Positions 6,023 to 12,083 of a DNA stretch of 44,897 bases are shown here, in pieces. The translations under genes and the position numbers were made by a program. The first letter of the stretch is position 1. Each line of letters starts with the position of its first letter. Origin of the DNA: a virus; IMG/VR virus record IMGVR_UViG_3300027748_000001, positions 1 to 44,897 of that record; one strand, 5' to 3'. The notes below the pieces were generated by a model. The model worked only from the letters and a program-made list of their open reading frames with translations. It was not told the origin of the DNA and searched no databases.

Positions 6023-6150
6023 ATCTGGAATACGGCAAAAAGAGAATCTGTTCTGAGTGCGGGAAGAACGAAGTTTACAGAGATATTAAGACGATGGATT
6101 TATGCGAATTGTGTCTGTGGAAACTAGTGCAGAATGAAAAAGAGCGATAA
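6019..6150 (+). CDS. Zinc-ribbon microprotein, unusual start
   Basis: About 43 residues; the frame has no ATG, and the best start is TTG 6019, which overlaps the HNH stop. RICSECGKNEVYRD...DLCELCLWKLV supplies two CxxC pairs 15-20 residues apart, a classic zinc ribbon. Overlaps the next gene by 17 bases. The start is uncertain but the Cys pattern makes a real protein likely. Confidence 0.55.
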   Translation: MNLEYGKKRICSECGKNEVYRDIKTMDLCELCLWKLVQNEKER

Positions 6151-6322
6151 GCCAATAATTTTAAGCTTGCGAAAAGTGAAAATGCTTTTCAAAAGGTATC
6201 CGAGCGGATTCAAGATTTGTCCTAAACATCGAGCCGTTTTCGCAATGTACGAAGGTTGGTGCGCCGATTGCCAAGCAGATATTGATTACAAAGCCGGTCG
6301 ATATTTGGACAAGATTTACTAG
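6134..6322 (+). CDS. Small zinc-binding-like protein
   Basis: 62 residues. A basic N-terminus (KKSDKPIILSLRKVKMLFKR) is followed by ICPKHRAVF and GWCADCQADID, a CxxH...CxxC set that could bind one zinc. Possibly nucleic-acid binding. No family recognised. Confidence 0.6.
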   Translation: MKKSDKPIILSLRKVKMLFKRYPSGFKICPKHRAVFAMYEGWCADCQADIDYKAGRYLDKIY

Positions 6323-6324
6323 CC

Positions 6325-6495
6325 ATGAAAACAAAAGCGACCCGAAAAAGAAAAATCCTGCCAGCGCCTGGATTTTTACCGTGTGGTTGCAAACTAGAGG
6401 TGAACGACCGGATGAACTCCTCGGTTTTTTGGAATTTCTTTACAAAAGTGGTGCAGTGCCATAAATGTGGTCGCATTTACGTTCCTAAAAAATGA
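6325..6495 (+). CDS. Zinc-ribbon-like microprotein
   Basis: 56 residues, ATG 6325; the stop overlaps the next ATG as ATGA. A basic start (MKTKATRKRKILPAPGF), then LPCGCKLEV and, 20 residues later, VVQCHKCGRIYVP: two Cys pairs suited to a zinc ribbon. Small size and position in a coupled string resemble the genes at 4730 and 6134. Confidence 0.6.
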   Translation: MKTKATRKRKILPAPGFLPCGCKLEVNDRMNSSVFWNFFTKVVQCHKCGRIYVPKK

Positions 6496-6902
6496 CTCTT
6501 TCTGACATCCGCCAGATCATGCGTTTACCGACTTCCCCGACCGCTAAACGCATCGCAGACCTTTTTCAGCGCCGCCACAATACCGGCTGGGCTGATAAGG
6601 AAGTCCGTGCATTCCGCAAGATCGACTTCCAAGAACAAGATTTGGCTTTGCTCGAACGCTACTACGCAGCCGAACGGCGCAAGGGCGATAAAGGCGTGCA
6701 CCGGCGCGATCTGTTCACGTTCTTAGGAAACTATAGCGGAGAACTTGATCGTGCTAGGTATTGGAGTGCACGTGTGAATAGACCTAACGGCAGCAAGAAA
6801 CCAAAAGAAATGGGGGCGGCGAGCGAGAAGGATTTTAGCGAAGCAGGAAAACTGGCACGAGCCGAAGTGGAGCGGCTTCGGGGTGAGCTTTTTCGTTCCT
6901 AG
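6492..6902 (+). CDS. Hypothetical protein
   Basis: 136 residues, ATGA-coupled to the gene upstream. Mostly helical and basic, with paired Trp/Arg-rich segments (FRKIDFQEQDLALLERYYAA, then RRDLFTFLGNYSGELDRARY). Similar lengths and compositions occur in unannotated phage proteins, but I cannot name a family. A DNA- or RNA-binding role is plausible from charge only. Confidence 0.6.
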   Translation: MTLSDIRQIMRLPTSPTAKRIADLFQRRHNTGWADKEVRAFRKIDFQEQDLALLERYYAAERRKGDKGVHRRDLFTFLGNYSGELDRARYWSARVNRPNGSKKPKEMGAASEKDFSEAGKLARAEVERLRGELFRS

Positions 6903-6914
6903 AGGCCAAACAAT

Positions 6915-7037
6915 ATGGCGTTACCTAAACCGTATTACGAGGATGATTACACCACCATCTACCACGGCGACTGCCGCCAGATTTTGCCATGCTTGCCGGA
7001 GTTGGCTTCGGCAACTTGTTACTTGGTTGCCTTGTAA
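6915..7037 (+). pseudogene. N-terminal remnant of a DNA methyltransferase
   Basis: 40 codons: KPYYEDDYTTIYHGDCRQIL then PCLPEL, which matches the opening of phage N4/N6 DNA methyltransferases (xPYYxDxxxTIYxGDCRxxLPxL). In an intact enzyme a DPPY catalytic motif follows within about 20 residues; here the frame drifts and stops at 7035, and no DPPY or FxGxG motif appears in any forward frame downstream. It looks like the stump of a deleted gene. Confidence 0.6.
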
Positions 7038-7137
7038 AATTATTAACGCAGGGCCACTCGAAAATCATCGCTACATTCCACGACTAGCCAGCGCGACGAA
7101 AGGCTGGGCGGAGGGTTCGTGGAAAGTTGATATTTTC

Positions 7138-7278
7138 ATGTTTGTTCATTGTTGGCAAATATGGAGCAATGGATGGAACTATGATTGCGATGCGTTACGA
7201 GACGCTGGGATAGGGCCAGCAATGCGAGCACTGGCAGCAGAAAGGCAAGAGTTACGCGAGAGCTTTTTCCATGAGTGA
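7138..7278 (+). CDS. Possible short protein or gene fragment
   Basis: In a frame open from 6883 to 7278, the last part reads WNYDCDALRDAGIGPAMRAL then AAERQELRESFF, protein-like and amphipathic, while the front overlaps the methyltransferase remnant in another frame. ATG 7138 would give 46 residues. It may be the surviving 3' end of a gene whose front was lost with the methyltransferase deletion. Confidence 0.35.
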   Translation: MFVHCWQIWSNGWNYDCDALRDAGIGPAMRALAAERQELRESFFHE

Positions 7279-7354
7279 CACACAGAGTGAGTTTGTCAAA
7301 ACGCATTCGGCAAAAAGACCAAACTTATCCGCACCGCAATCGACGCAGCCATGA
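7271..7354 (+). CDS. Possible 27-residue microprotein
   Basis: Short frame (MSDTQSEFVKTHSAKRPNLS then 7 residues) overlapping the end of the previous frame and ending in an ATGA overlap. Weak support beyond coupling. Confidence 0.3.
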   Translation: MSDTQSEFVKTHSAKRPNLSAPQSTQP

Positions 7355-7367
7355 ATCAAAAACCAAA

Positions 7368-7547
7368 ATGAGCGAGACAAGAAAGCAAGATTGGAGACGA
7401 AGTTTACAACGCGGAGTTTTGCTGCTAGCTGGCGTAACATTAGTTGTGGATTCATTTCATCACGACGATCTAGCTAAATTCGTGGCGCAATTCTTAGTAG
7501 GTGCATTTTTGCTTCTAGTCCGAGAATTTCCACCAGAACTAAAATGA
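7368..7547 (+). CDS. Small membrane protein
   Basis: 59 residues from ATG 7368. Basic start (MSETRKQDWRRSLQRG), a hydrophobic stretch GVLLLAGVTLVVDSF, a short charged turn (HHDDLAKF) and a second hydrophobic stretch VAQFLVGAFLLLV. Likely a two-helix inner-membrane protein. Function unknown. Confidence 0.55.
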   Translation: MSETRKQDWRRSLQRGVLLLAGVTLVVDSFHHDDLAKFVAQFLVGAFLLLVREFPPELK

Positions 7548-7567
7548 GCGCCACCTACGCCCACCAA
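7544..7567 (+). repeat. Partial duplicate of the start of the gene at 7881
   Basis: ATGAGCGCCACCTACGCCCA plus CCAA here matches 7881-7904 at 22 of 24 positions, both beginning with the same six codons for MSATYA. Here the frame stops after eight codons. The copies flank the gene at 7567-7884, as expected if that gene was inserted at the 5' end of the other with duplication of the junction. Confidence 0.65.
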
Positions 7568-7884
7568 TGAAACCGATAGATATGATATCATTGGTAAGCG
7601 GGCAACACGATTTTGCCCAACATCGGGTGGAAGGTTGCCTCGAAGCACAACGCCAAGAGGATGCATGGATAGAAAAGTTGCGGAAGGAAGGAATAAAAGC
7701 AGCACATCCCGATGATGGTTGGGTAGATCGACAAAAGAATACCATACATTTTGCATATCCTCATTTCGATGACGGAGCCAGAATTGGAAATAAAATCGCA
7801 CTTGGACAACCAGACAATTTTCGCATCGTCACTATTACTGGACACGCTAATGAATTGATACTCGAAAGGTGGGCATTCACATGA
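7567..7884 (+). CDS. Hypothetical protein, possibly an inserted gene
   Basis: 105 residues. N-terminal half has DFAQHRVEGCLEAQRQEDAW; the C-terminal half is beta-rich (NTIHFAYPHFDD...RIVTITGHANELIL). Not recognised. Flanked by 24-bp near-identical sequences (7544-7567 and 7881-7904). ATGA overlap with the next gene. Confidence 0.6.
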   Translation: MKPIDMISLVSGQHDFAQHRVEGCLEAQRQEDAWIEKLRKEGIKAAHPDDGWVDRQKNTIHFAYPHFDDGARIGNKIALGQPDNFRIVTITGHANELILERWAFT

Positions 7885-8054
7885 GCGCCACCTATGCCCG
7901 CCAAGAGTACGAGAAGAAGTACCGGCGCGAGCACCGTGACAAGTTGCGAGAACAGAAACGGGCTTGGGATGCTGACCCGGTGAATCAGGAGCGGCGACGG
8001 GCTTACAACCGGAACAAGAAAATAAATATTGACAGCGCAACCAGCTTGCGCTAA
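7881..8054 (+). CDS. Basic repeat-module protein, HNH N-terminal domain without nuclease
   Basis: 57 residues. YARQEYEKKYRREHRDKLRE, then KRAWDADPVNQERRRAYNRN has the same Tyr/Arg/Lys repeat style that precedes the HNH/endonuclease VII cores at 11433, 21436 and 25028, but no Cys/His nuclease core follows. A truncated endonuclease or a stand-alone DNA-binding module. The promoter for the next gene lies inside its last codons. Confidence 0.55.
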   Translation: MSATYARQEYEKKYRREHRDKLREQKRAWDADPVNQERRRAYNRNKKINIDSATSLR

Positions 8055-8057
8055 AAG
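8029..8057 (+). promoter_or_regulatory. Promoter TTGACA-17-TAAAAG with palindromic spacer
   Basis: TTGACA at 8029-8034, a 17-bp spacer made of the inverted repeat GCGCAA-CCAGC-TTGCGC, and TAAAAG at 8052-8057. The ATG at 8065 is 8 bases past the -10, so the mRNA would be leaderless or nearly so, although AAAAGGG could also act as a ribosome site. The palindrome between -35 and -10 is where a repressor would block polymerase. Confidence 0.6.
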
Positions 8058-8064
8058 GGTGATT

Positions 8065-8580
8065 ATGAAACTAATTGAAGCAATGAAGTTGATTAAGGAA
8101 TTACAGGTAAAAGCCGATGATTTACGCACGAAAGTAAAGACGTACTGTGCCGACTTTGACTTTGAAACTCCGATGTATCCAGATCAGAAAAGGCAGGTCG
8201 GCGAGTGGATTCAGGCACACAGCGACATTCTGAAAGAAATCCTAAAGCTGCGTACACGGATTCAGAAAACCAATCTGAAAACCAATGTGGACATTCAACT
8301 TAACGGCGCAACCGTATCAAAAACCATTGCAGAGTGGATTCACCGCCGACGTGATCTAGCGACTTCTGAGCTTGCAATGTGGCAAGGACTCGGTGATAAG
8401 GGCATGAAGGAAGGTCAAAGCCTGCCTTCAACATCTCCCGGTGTTCCTCCGACTCCGGTTAAGATTCGACGCTATTACGATCCGACAGAGCGGGATAATA
8501 AAGTCGAATTATATCGGTCCGAACCAAGCGTAATTGACTGGACACTTGAAGTCGTGAACGCCACAACTGATTTGGCATAA
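8065..8580 (+). CDS. DIP1984/septicolysin-like family protein
   Basis: 171 residues from ATG 8065. Opens MKLIEAMKLIKELQVKADDL, has RTRIQKTNLKTNV followed by LNGATVSKTIAEWIHRRRDL, the order (MKLxEAL, RIxxTNxxT, GxxLxExIxxRDxL) typical of the DIP1984-like family of all-helical proteins in bacteria and phages, whose function is not settled. The last third (Pro-rich linker plus RRYYDPTERDNKVELYRSEP) is an added strand-rich tail. Driven by the operator-containing promoter at 8029. Confidence 0.65.
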   Translation: MKLIEAMKLIKELQVKADDLRTKVKTYCADFDFETPMYPDQKRQVGEWIQAHSDILKEILKLRTRIQKTNLKTNVDIQLNGATVSKTIAEWIHRRRDLATSELAMWQGLGDKGMKEGQSLPSTSPGVPPTPVKIRRYYDPTERDNKVELYRSEPSVIDWTLEVVNATTDLA

Positions 8581-8655
8581 GACCTTTTGCTACAGGGAGA
8601 GATACAAAACCGGCAATAATGCAGCGTAAGACAGTGACGACACAACTGACAATCA

Positions 8656-8740
8656 GCCGCAATGGTGAAATGGTAAACACGACAGACTTAAAATCTGTTG
8701 GCCTGAAAAGGCTTTGCCGGTTCGAATCCGGCGTGCGGCA
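8656..8740 (+). tRNA. tRNA-Leu (anticodon UAA)
   Basis: Acceptor GCCGCAA pairs with GTGCGGC (6 of 7), D arm contains GGTAAA, anticodon stem ACAGA/TCTGT encloses CTTAAAA with anticodon TAA at 8689-8691, a class II variable arm GCCT...AGGC follows, and the T arm GCCGG-TTCGAAT-CCGGC is perfect. Discriminator A at 8740; CCA is not encoded. The long variable arm is as expected for Leu. Confidence 0.9.
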
Positions 8741-8952
8741 CATGCTTATGGAGCATAGTGCAACCAAAATTAAAGGCTCAAGTCTCAAGACCAAAGTCAG
8801 CAAGGTTCAATCCTGTCAAGGTAGTAAGAGGCAAGTGAGCAGGGATGTAGCGCAAGGCGTAGTCGCCAGCGAATGTCCTCTGACAAGTTACGTTTCTGCG
8901 TTTTTCAACTGGAACTTCGGAGGCTTCCTTTCTGGGAGCGAAATCAATTTAC
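8741..8952 (+). other. Gene-free stretch after the tRNA
   Basis: No convincing coding frame. GGTTCAATCCTG near 8803 resembles a T loop, but the stem beside it and the anticodon arm do not pair, so it may be a decayed second tRNA or chance. Confidence 0.3.
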
Positions 8953-9093
8953 GTGGAACATAAGAAATTCCTACGCAAACAAGGAGCTAAAGGCGGAAAA
9001 GCTGGAAAAGGCAAAGCCAAAAAGCGCGGCGATTCCAACTACTATCGAAAACTCGCAAATCGGCGGGTTTACAACGCGAAGGTGAAACAATAG
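8953..9093 (+). CDS. Small Lys/Gly-rich basic protein
   Basis: 46 residues from GTG 8953: EHKKFLRKQGAKGGKAGKGK, then KRGDSNYYRKLANRRVYNAK. The GxKGGKAxxGKxK pattern with a (K/R)RGDSxYY(R)xLA motif is one I associate with small basic phage proteins. Probably nucleic-acid binding. No ATG is available, so the start is tentative. Confidence 0.6.
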   Translation: MEHKKFLRKQGAKGGKAGKGKAKKRGDSNYYRKLANRRVYNAKVKQ

Positions 9094-9112
9094 AAAACAC
9101 ATTACAGCATGG

Positions 9113-9286
9113 GTGAAAGTTAAAATCACGAGTTACATGATTATTCGCGAGTCTTCTTACGGAGCACTTGAGGACGCCGTAAATCACATGATAACGCTCG
9201 GTTGGAAACCTATTGGCTCTATCTGTTGTGGTTGGATACGATTTTACCAAGCGATGACAAAAACAGTAAACTATCCTGACGAATGA
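9113..9286 (+). CDS. DUF1737-like small protein
   Basis: 57 residues from GTG 9113. YMIIRESSYGALEDAVNHMI then TLGWKPIGSICC...FYQAMTK follows the DUF1737 layout (hydrophobic strand, helix LxxxVNxxxxxGWxPxG, strand, (Y)YQA(M/L)). Function of that family is unknown. Stop overlaps the next ATG as ATGA. Confidence 0.65.
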   Translation: MKVKITSYMIIRESSYGALEDAVNHMITLGWKPIGSICCGWIRFYQAMTKTVNYPDE

Positions 9287-9606
9287 AACGTAGAACATTT
9301 CTGCAAAAAAAACTAAGCGGTTTGCTGTTCTCGCTCCCGTTCCTATTCGTATCGACGTTATCAGAGACCGAAATCGAACGTCTTGAAGACGCATTTTACA
9401 AGTCAGCAAACGACCTGAACAAATATCGAAGGACGCACGGATTTAACCCAGGCGTGCGAGTGCGAGCACAATATCGTGACGAGTCTCCATTAGAAGGGGT
9501 AATCGCGCCTTACGGATCATCTTGGAGCACAGTAGATCACACGTGTGTTCCCGTAATGATCGACAAGGGCTACTGCCAGCCGTGGCCGACACTCGGTCAA
9601 GATTGA
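9283..9606 (+). CDS. Hypothetical protein with signal-like N-terminus, probably frameshifted
   Basis: 107 residues as read. MKRRTFLQKKLSGLLFSLPF resembles a twin-arginine or Sec signal peptide. The body ends VPVMIDKGYCQPWPT-LGQD at TGA 9604. Skipping one base at about 9592 continues in another frame as SVKIEAEEINKEVLKSVSGR through DIEEQKLRSLW to a TGA at 9716-9718. That extension has good protein composition but no start codon of its own, so the true product is probably about 145 residues, with either a sequencing error, a mutation or +1 recoding. Confidence 0.55.
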   Translation: MKRRTFLQKKLSGLLFSLPFLFVSTLSETEIERLEDAFYKSANDLNKYRRTHGFNPGVRVRAQYRDESPLEGVIAPYGSSWSTVDHTCVPVMIDKGYCQPWPTLGQD

Positions 9607-9734
9607 GGCCGAGGAGATCAATAAAGAGGTACTAAAATCCGTGTCTGGTCGTGATCGACGTACATTAAATGATATCGAAGAGCAAAAACTTAGATCGTTA
9701 TGGATAACATCAGTGTGATAACAGCAATCTTCTC

Positions 9735-10109
9735 GTGAACATTCATATCGAAGTCATACCGCATGAACAGCAACGGTACGAAACCGTTGGAGACTGGCGC
9801 TGGAATGAGGGTGACTTGACCATTAGTGTAAGTAATACATCGAACTGGAAGTATGAAGCACTCGTGGCTGTCCATGAATTATGCGAAGTTTTGATGTGTA
9901 AAAATGACGGCGTATCACAAGAGGACGTTGATGAGTTCGATCAGGCGTATGAAGCACACCGAAAACCGAACGATGATTCGGAACCGGGCGATGATCCTGC
10001 CGCTCCTTACCGGAAACAGCATTTCATCGCAACGAATATCGAACGGATTTTAGCGGTCGCTTTAGGCGTTGACTGGAAACGCTACGAGGATACGCTTTAC
10101 GAACTTTAA
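9735..10109 (+). CDS. Conserved phage protein with HExxE motif
   Basis: 124 residues from GTG 9735. YETVGDWRWNEGDLTISVSN, then ALVAVHELCEVLMCKNDGVS, VDEFD, DDPAAPYRKQHFIATNIERI and VDWKRY: an arrangement I recognise from many tailed phages. HELCE could be a metal-binding zincin-like site, but activity is unproven. It is the last rightward gene; its stop overlaps by 4 bases the stop of the convergent gene at 10106, leaving no room for a terminator. Confidence 0.75.
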   Translation: MNIHIEVIPHEQQRYETVGDWRWNEGDLTISVSNTSNWKYEALVAVHELCEVLMCKNDGVSQEDVDEFDQAYEAHRKPNDDSEPGDDPAAPYRKQHFIATNIERILAVALGVDWKRYEDTLYEL

Positions 10110-11458
10110 GCGATAGCCTTTACTAACTCGGTTTCATCCGGCAACTGCAACCCGCCAAAGTCTAGTCCAAATTCTTCCCCTTTTCTGAACTCAGCAATCG
10201 CCTTTGGCAGCATGTCCACCTTCGCTATGCAATCGCCCGGCTTAATCAATTTACTTCGTTCCTGAACGAGCCTGATCGCTTCCAGCGGATCATCCGAGAT
10301 TGCCACGACTGATCCAATTTCCTTAAGTGGCACCGGCTGCGGCAAGACTTCTCTGAGTCCGTCAACGATGTGATAGTTCTTGAGCTTGATGAATGGCGCG
10401 ATCTCTTCGGGGAACCGGACGGTCTGTGCAGTTGTCGCTGCGTAATCGCAGTGGATAATTGCTAGACACGAGTACTTAGCCTTGAATTTCAGTGGCACGA
10501 TAATGCCTTCCGCGCCGTACCAAAACACTTCGCCCCAATTCTCGACTGCTTCTTGGTAAACTTCGCTCGGCGGACTTCCTGCGCGCATCGTGAGGTCAAC
10601 CACGTACGGGGTCAAATCTTCCGGCAACCGAATCTCGGTTGAGAAGAAGTTCCGACACTCATATTTGCGAAGGATCGGAGCGAGTTTGTCGTTTACCTCT
10701 CGCACTTGCTCTGGTAAATCGTCATAGCCAACTACTGCCCCGAAATAGGCTTCATCCTTTTTCTCAATTCCTAGCAGTGACTCAGGCGGGTACTCTCCAT
10801 CGACTGAAATCCCGTCATACCCGATTTCCACGGCGGGATAAATTTCATCTTCAACGGTGAATCGCATCTCTTTCATCACCGTGCCGAGTCTGTACTCCAA
10901 GCCTTTCAGTTCTGTCTCGGTTGATTCAGGATCGTCTGGGTCGTACTCAAAAGTTTCCGAGTCACCACGATTTCCTGATATTTTTACCCAAACACAATTC
11001 TTCTTCTCGTAAAGACTTTTCCGTAGAGCATCCACGCCCACGACTTCTTCCCACGGCTGTTGCGGTAACCCGATCTTTTCTAGCAATCGTTTCGTATCAG
11101 CTCGGAACAGTTCGAGATCATCCGCACGCCCGCTGCCCCACACACGTCGTCCCATGCGCCGGAGTTGTGCTTGAATATCAGCATCGCCTGTGTCAAGGAA
11201 CAGGAAAAGATCGATAGCCTCCTCATCAACCACGTCCCAAAAATCTCGTGGGTTATCAGGGTCAAGACCGCATATCCTTTCGACATTTTTTAAGCCATAT
11301 CCTATACGTGTGGAAGTTGAAGTTGGGAACTGTGATTTATAGGGAACGTACAGAAACGTTCTTCCAAAGATTTCCGATAACTTTTCAGACCAGGAACAAA
11401 AAATCCCCCTATCGAATAAAAGGCAAGTTTTATCAGACAGGTTCATATTCCCATTCAC
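10106..11458 (-). CDS. ATP-grasp enzyme, PurD-like
   Basis: 450 residues (alternative start 11446). The N-terminal third has a Rossmann-like alternation ending MGRRVWGSGRADDLELFRAD, where PurD-type enzymes place their lid; VWVKISGNRGD supplies an ATP-binding Lys and STEIRLPEDLTPYVVDLTMR then AGSPP supplies the acidic Mg-binding strand seen as ExNxRxGxP in ATP-grasp ligases. These enzymes join carboxylates to amines via acyl phosphate. The substrate is unknown; a nucleotide, sugar or peptide modification is possible. It is the last gene of the leftward transcript, overlapping the HNH gene upstream. Confidence 0.65.
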   Translation of the reverse strand: MNGNMNLSDKTCLLFDRGIFCSWSEKLSEIFGRTFLYVPYKSQFPTSTSTRIGYGLKNVERICGLDPDNPRDFWDVVDEEAIDLFLFLDTGDADIQAQLRRMGRRVWGSGRADDLELFRADTKRLLEKIGLPQQPWEEVVGVDALRKSLYEKKNCVWVKISGNRGDSETFEYDPDDPESTETELKGLEYRLGTVMKEMRFTVEDEIYPAVEIGYDGISVDGEYPPESLLGIEKKDEAYFGAVVGYDDLPEQVREVNDKLAPILRKYECRNFFSTEIRLPEDLTPYVVDLTMRAGSPPSEVYQEAVENWGEVFWYGAEGIIVPLKFKAKYSCLAIIHCDYAATTAQTVRFPEEIAPFIKLKNYHIVDGLREVLPQPVPLKEIGSVVAISDDPLEAIRLVQERSKLIKPGDCIAKVDMLPKAIAEFRKGEEFGLDFGGLQLPDETELVKAIA

Positions 11459-12083
11459 CTATCAGTTTGTCGCCTTTTGAAAAATTACACTTCTTACAAG
11501 CAGGTACTAAATTATCATTGATATGATGTCCGCCACGAGCTAGTGGAACGATATGGTCAATTGTGAAATTCGAGGCGTCTAGTTTCTGGCAGCACCAATG
11601 ACAAAATTTAGAGATACGTCGCAAAAGCCTAATTTTATTAGAACAATCTTCAAATGGACGACACAATTTCTTAGCTTTTCTTTGGTGATAGTATTGAACA
11701 TACCGACTTAAGTTGGCTAATCTCCATTTCTTCTTGGAAGCTGCGTGCTTGTCGGGATTAGCCCGTCTCCATTTAGTACTTTTAGCGCGAACTTTTTCTG
11801 GATATTTTAGTTCCCAATTCCTACGATAACCTTTAATCTTGTCAGGATTAGCTTTTCGCCACTTTTTATTATGAACCTTCCATTTAGGTTTGTTGTTTAA
11901 TCTCCATTTCTTCATCCTAGCCTGAACTCTTTCAGGATGAGCTGATCTGTATCGTTTAGCGATAATATGGCAATTATCACGATGTTCTTTATTCCACTTT
12001 CGTGATAGTTCTAGCCAATAATCGCGCTTGCGGAGATATTGTTTTCTTCTTTTGGAAGGATCACGAAATCTTTTCGTTTTCAT
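11433..12083 (-). CDS. HNH endonuclease with tandem basic repeats
   Basis: 216 residues. Residues 45-135 hold at least five copies of a roughly 17-residue unit like KKWRKANPDKIKG / TKWRRANPDKHAAS. The core CHWCCQKLDASNFTIDHIVP then LARGGHHINDNLVPACKKCN has the CxxC, DHIVP, N and CxxCN landmarks of an HNH nuclease. Likely a free-standing homing-type endonuclease; the repeats probably bind the target DNA. ATGA overlap with the long virion gene upstream shows insertion without loss of coupling. Confidence 0.85.
   Translation of the reverse strand: MKTKRFRDPSKRRKQYLRKRDYWLELSRKWNKEHRDNCHIIAKRYRSAHPERVQARMKKWRLNNKPKWKVHNKKWRKANPDKIKGYRRNWELKYPEKVRAKSTKWRRANPDKHAASKKKWRLANLSRYVQYYHQRKAKKLCRPFEDCSNKIRLLRRISKFCHWCCQKLDASNFTIDHIVPLARGGHHINDNLVPACKKCNFSKGDKLIGEWEYEPV

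Noticed and set aside
8741-8830. Second tRNA after tRNA-Leu
   Set aside because: GGTTCAATCCTG resembles a T loop, but T stem and anticodon stem do not pair.
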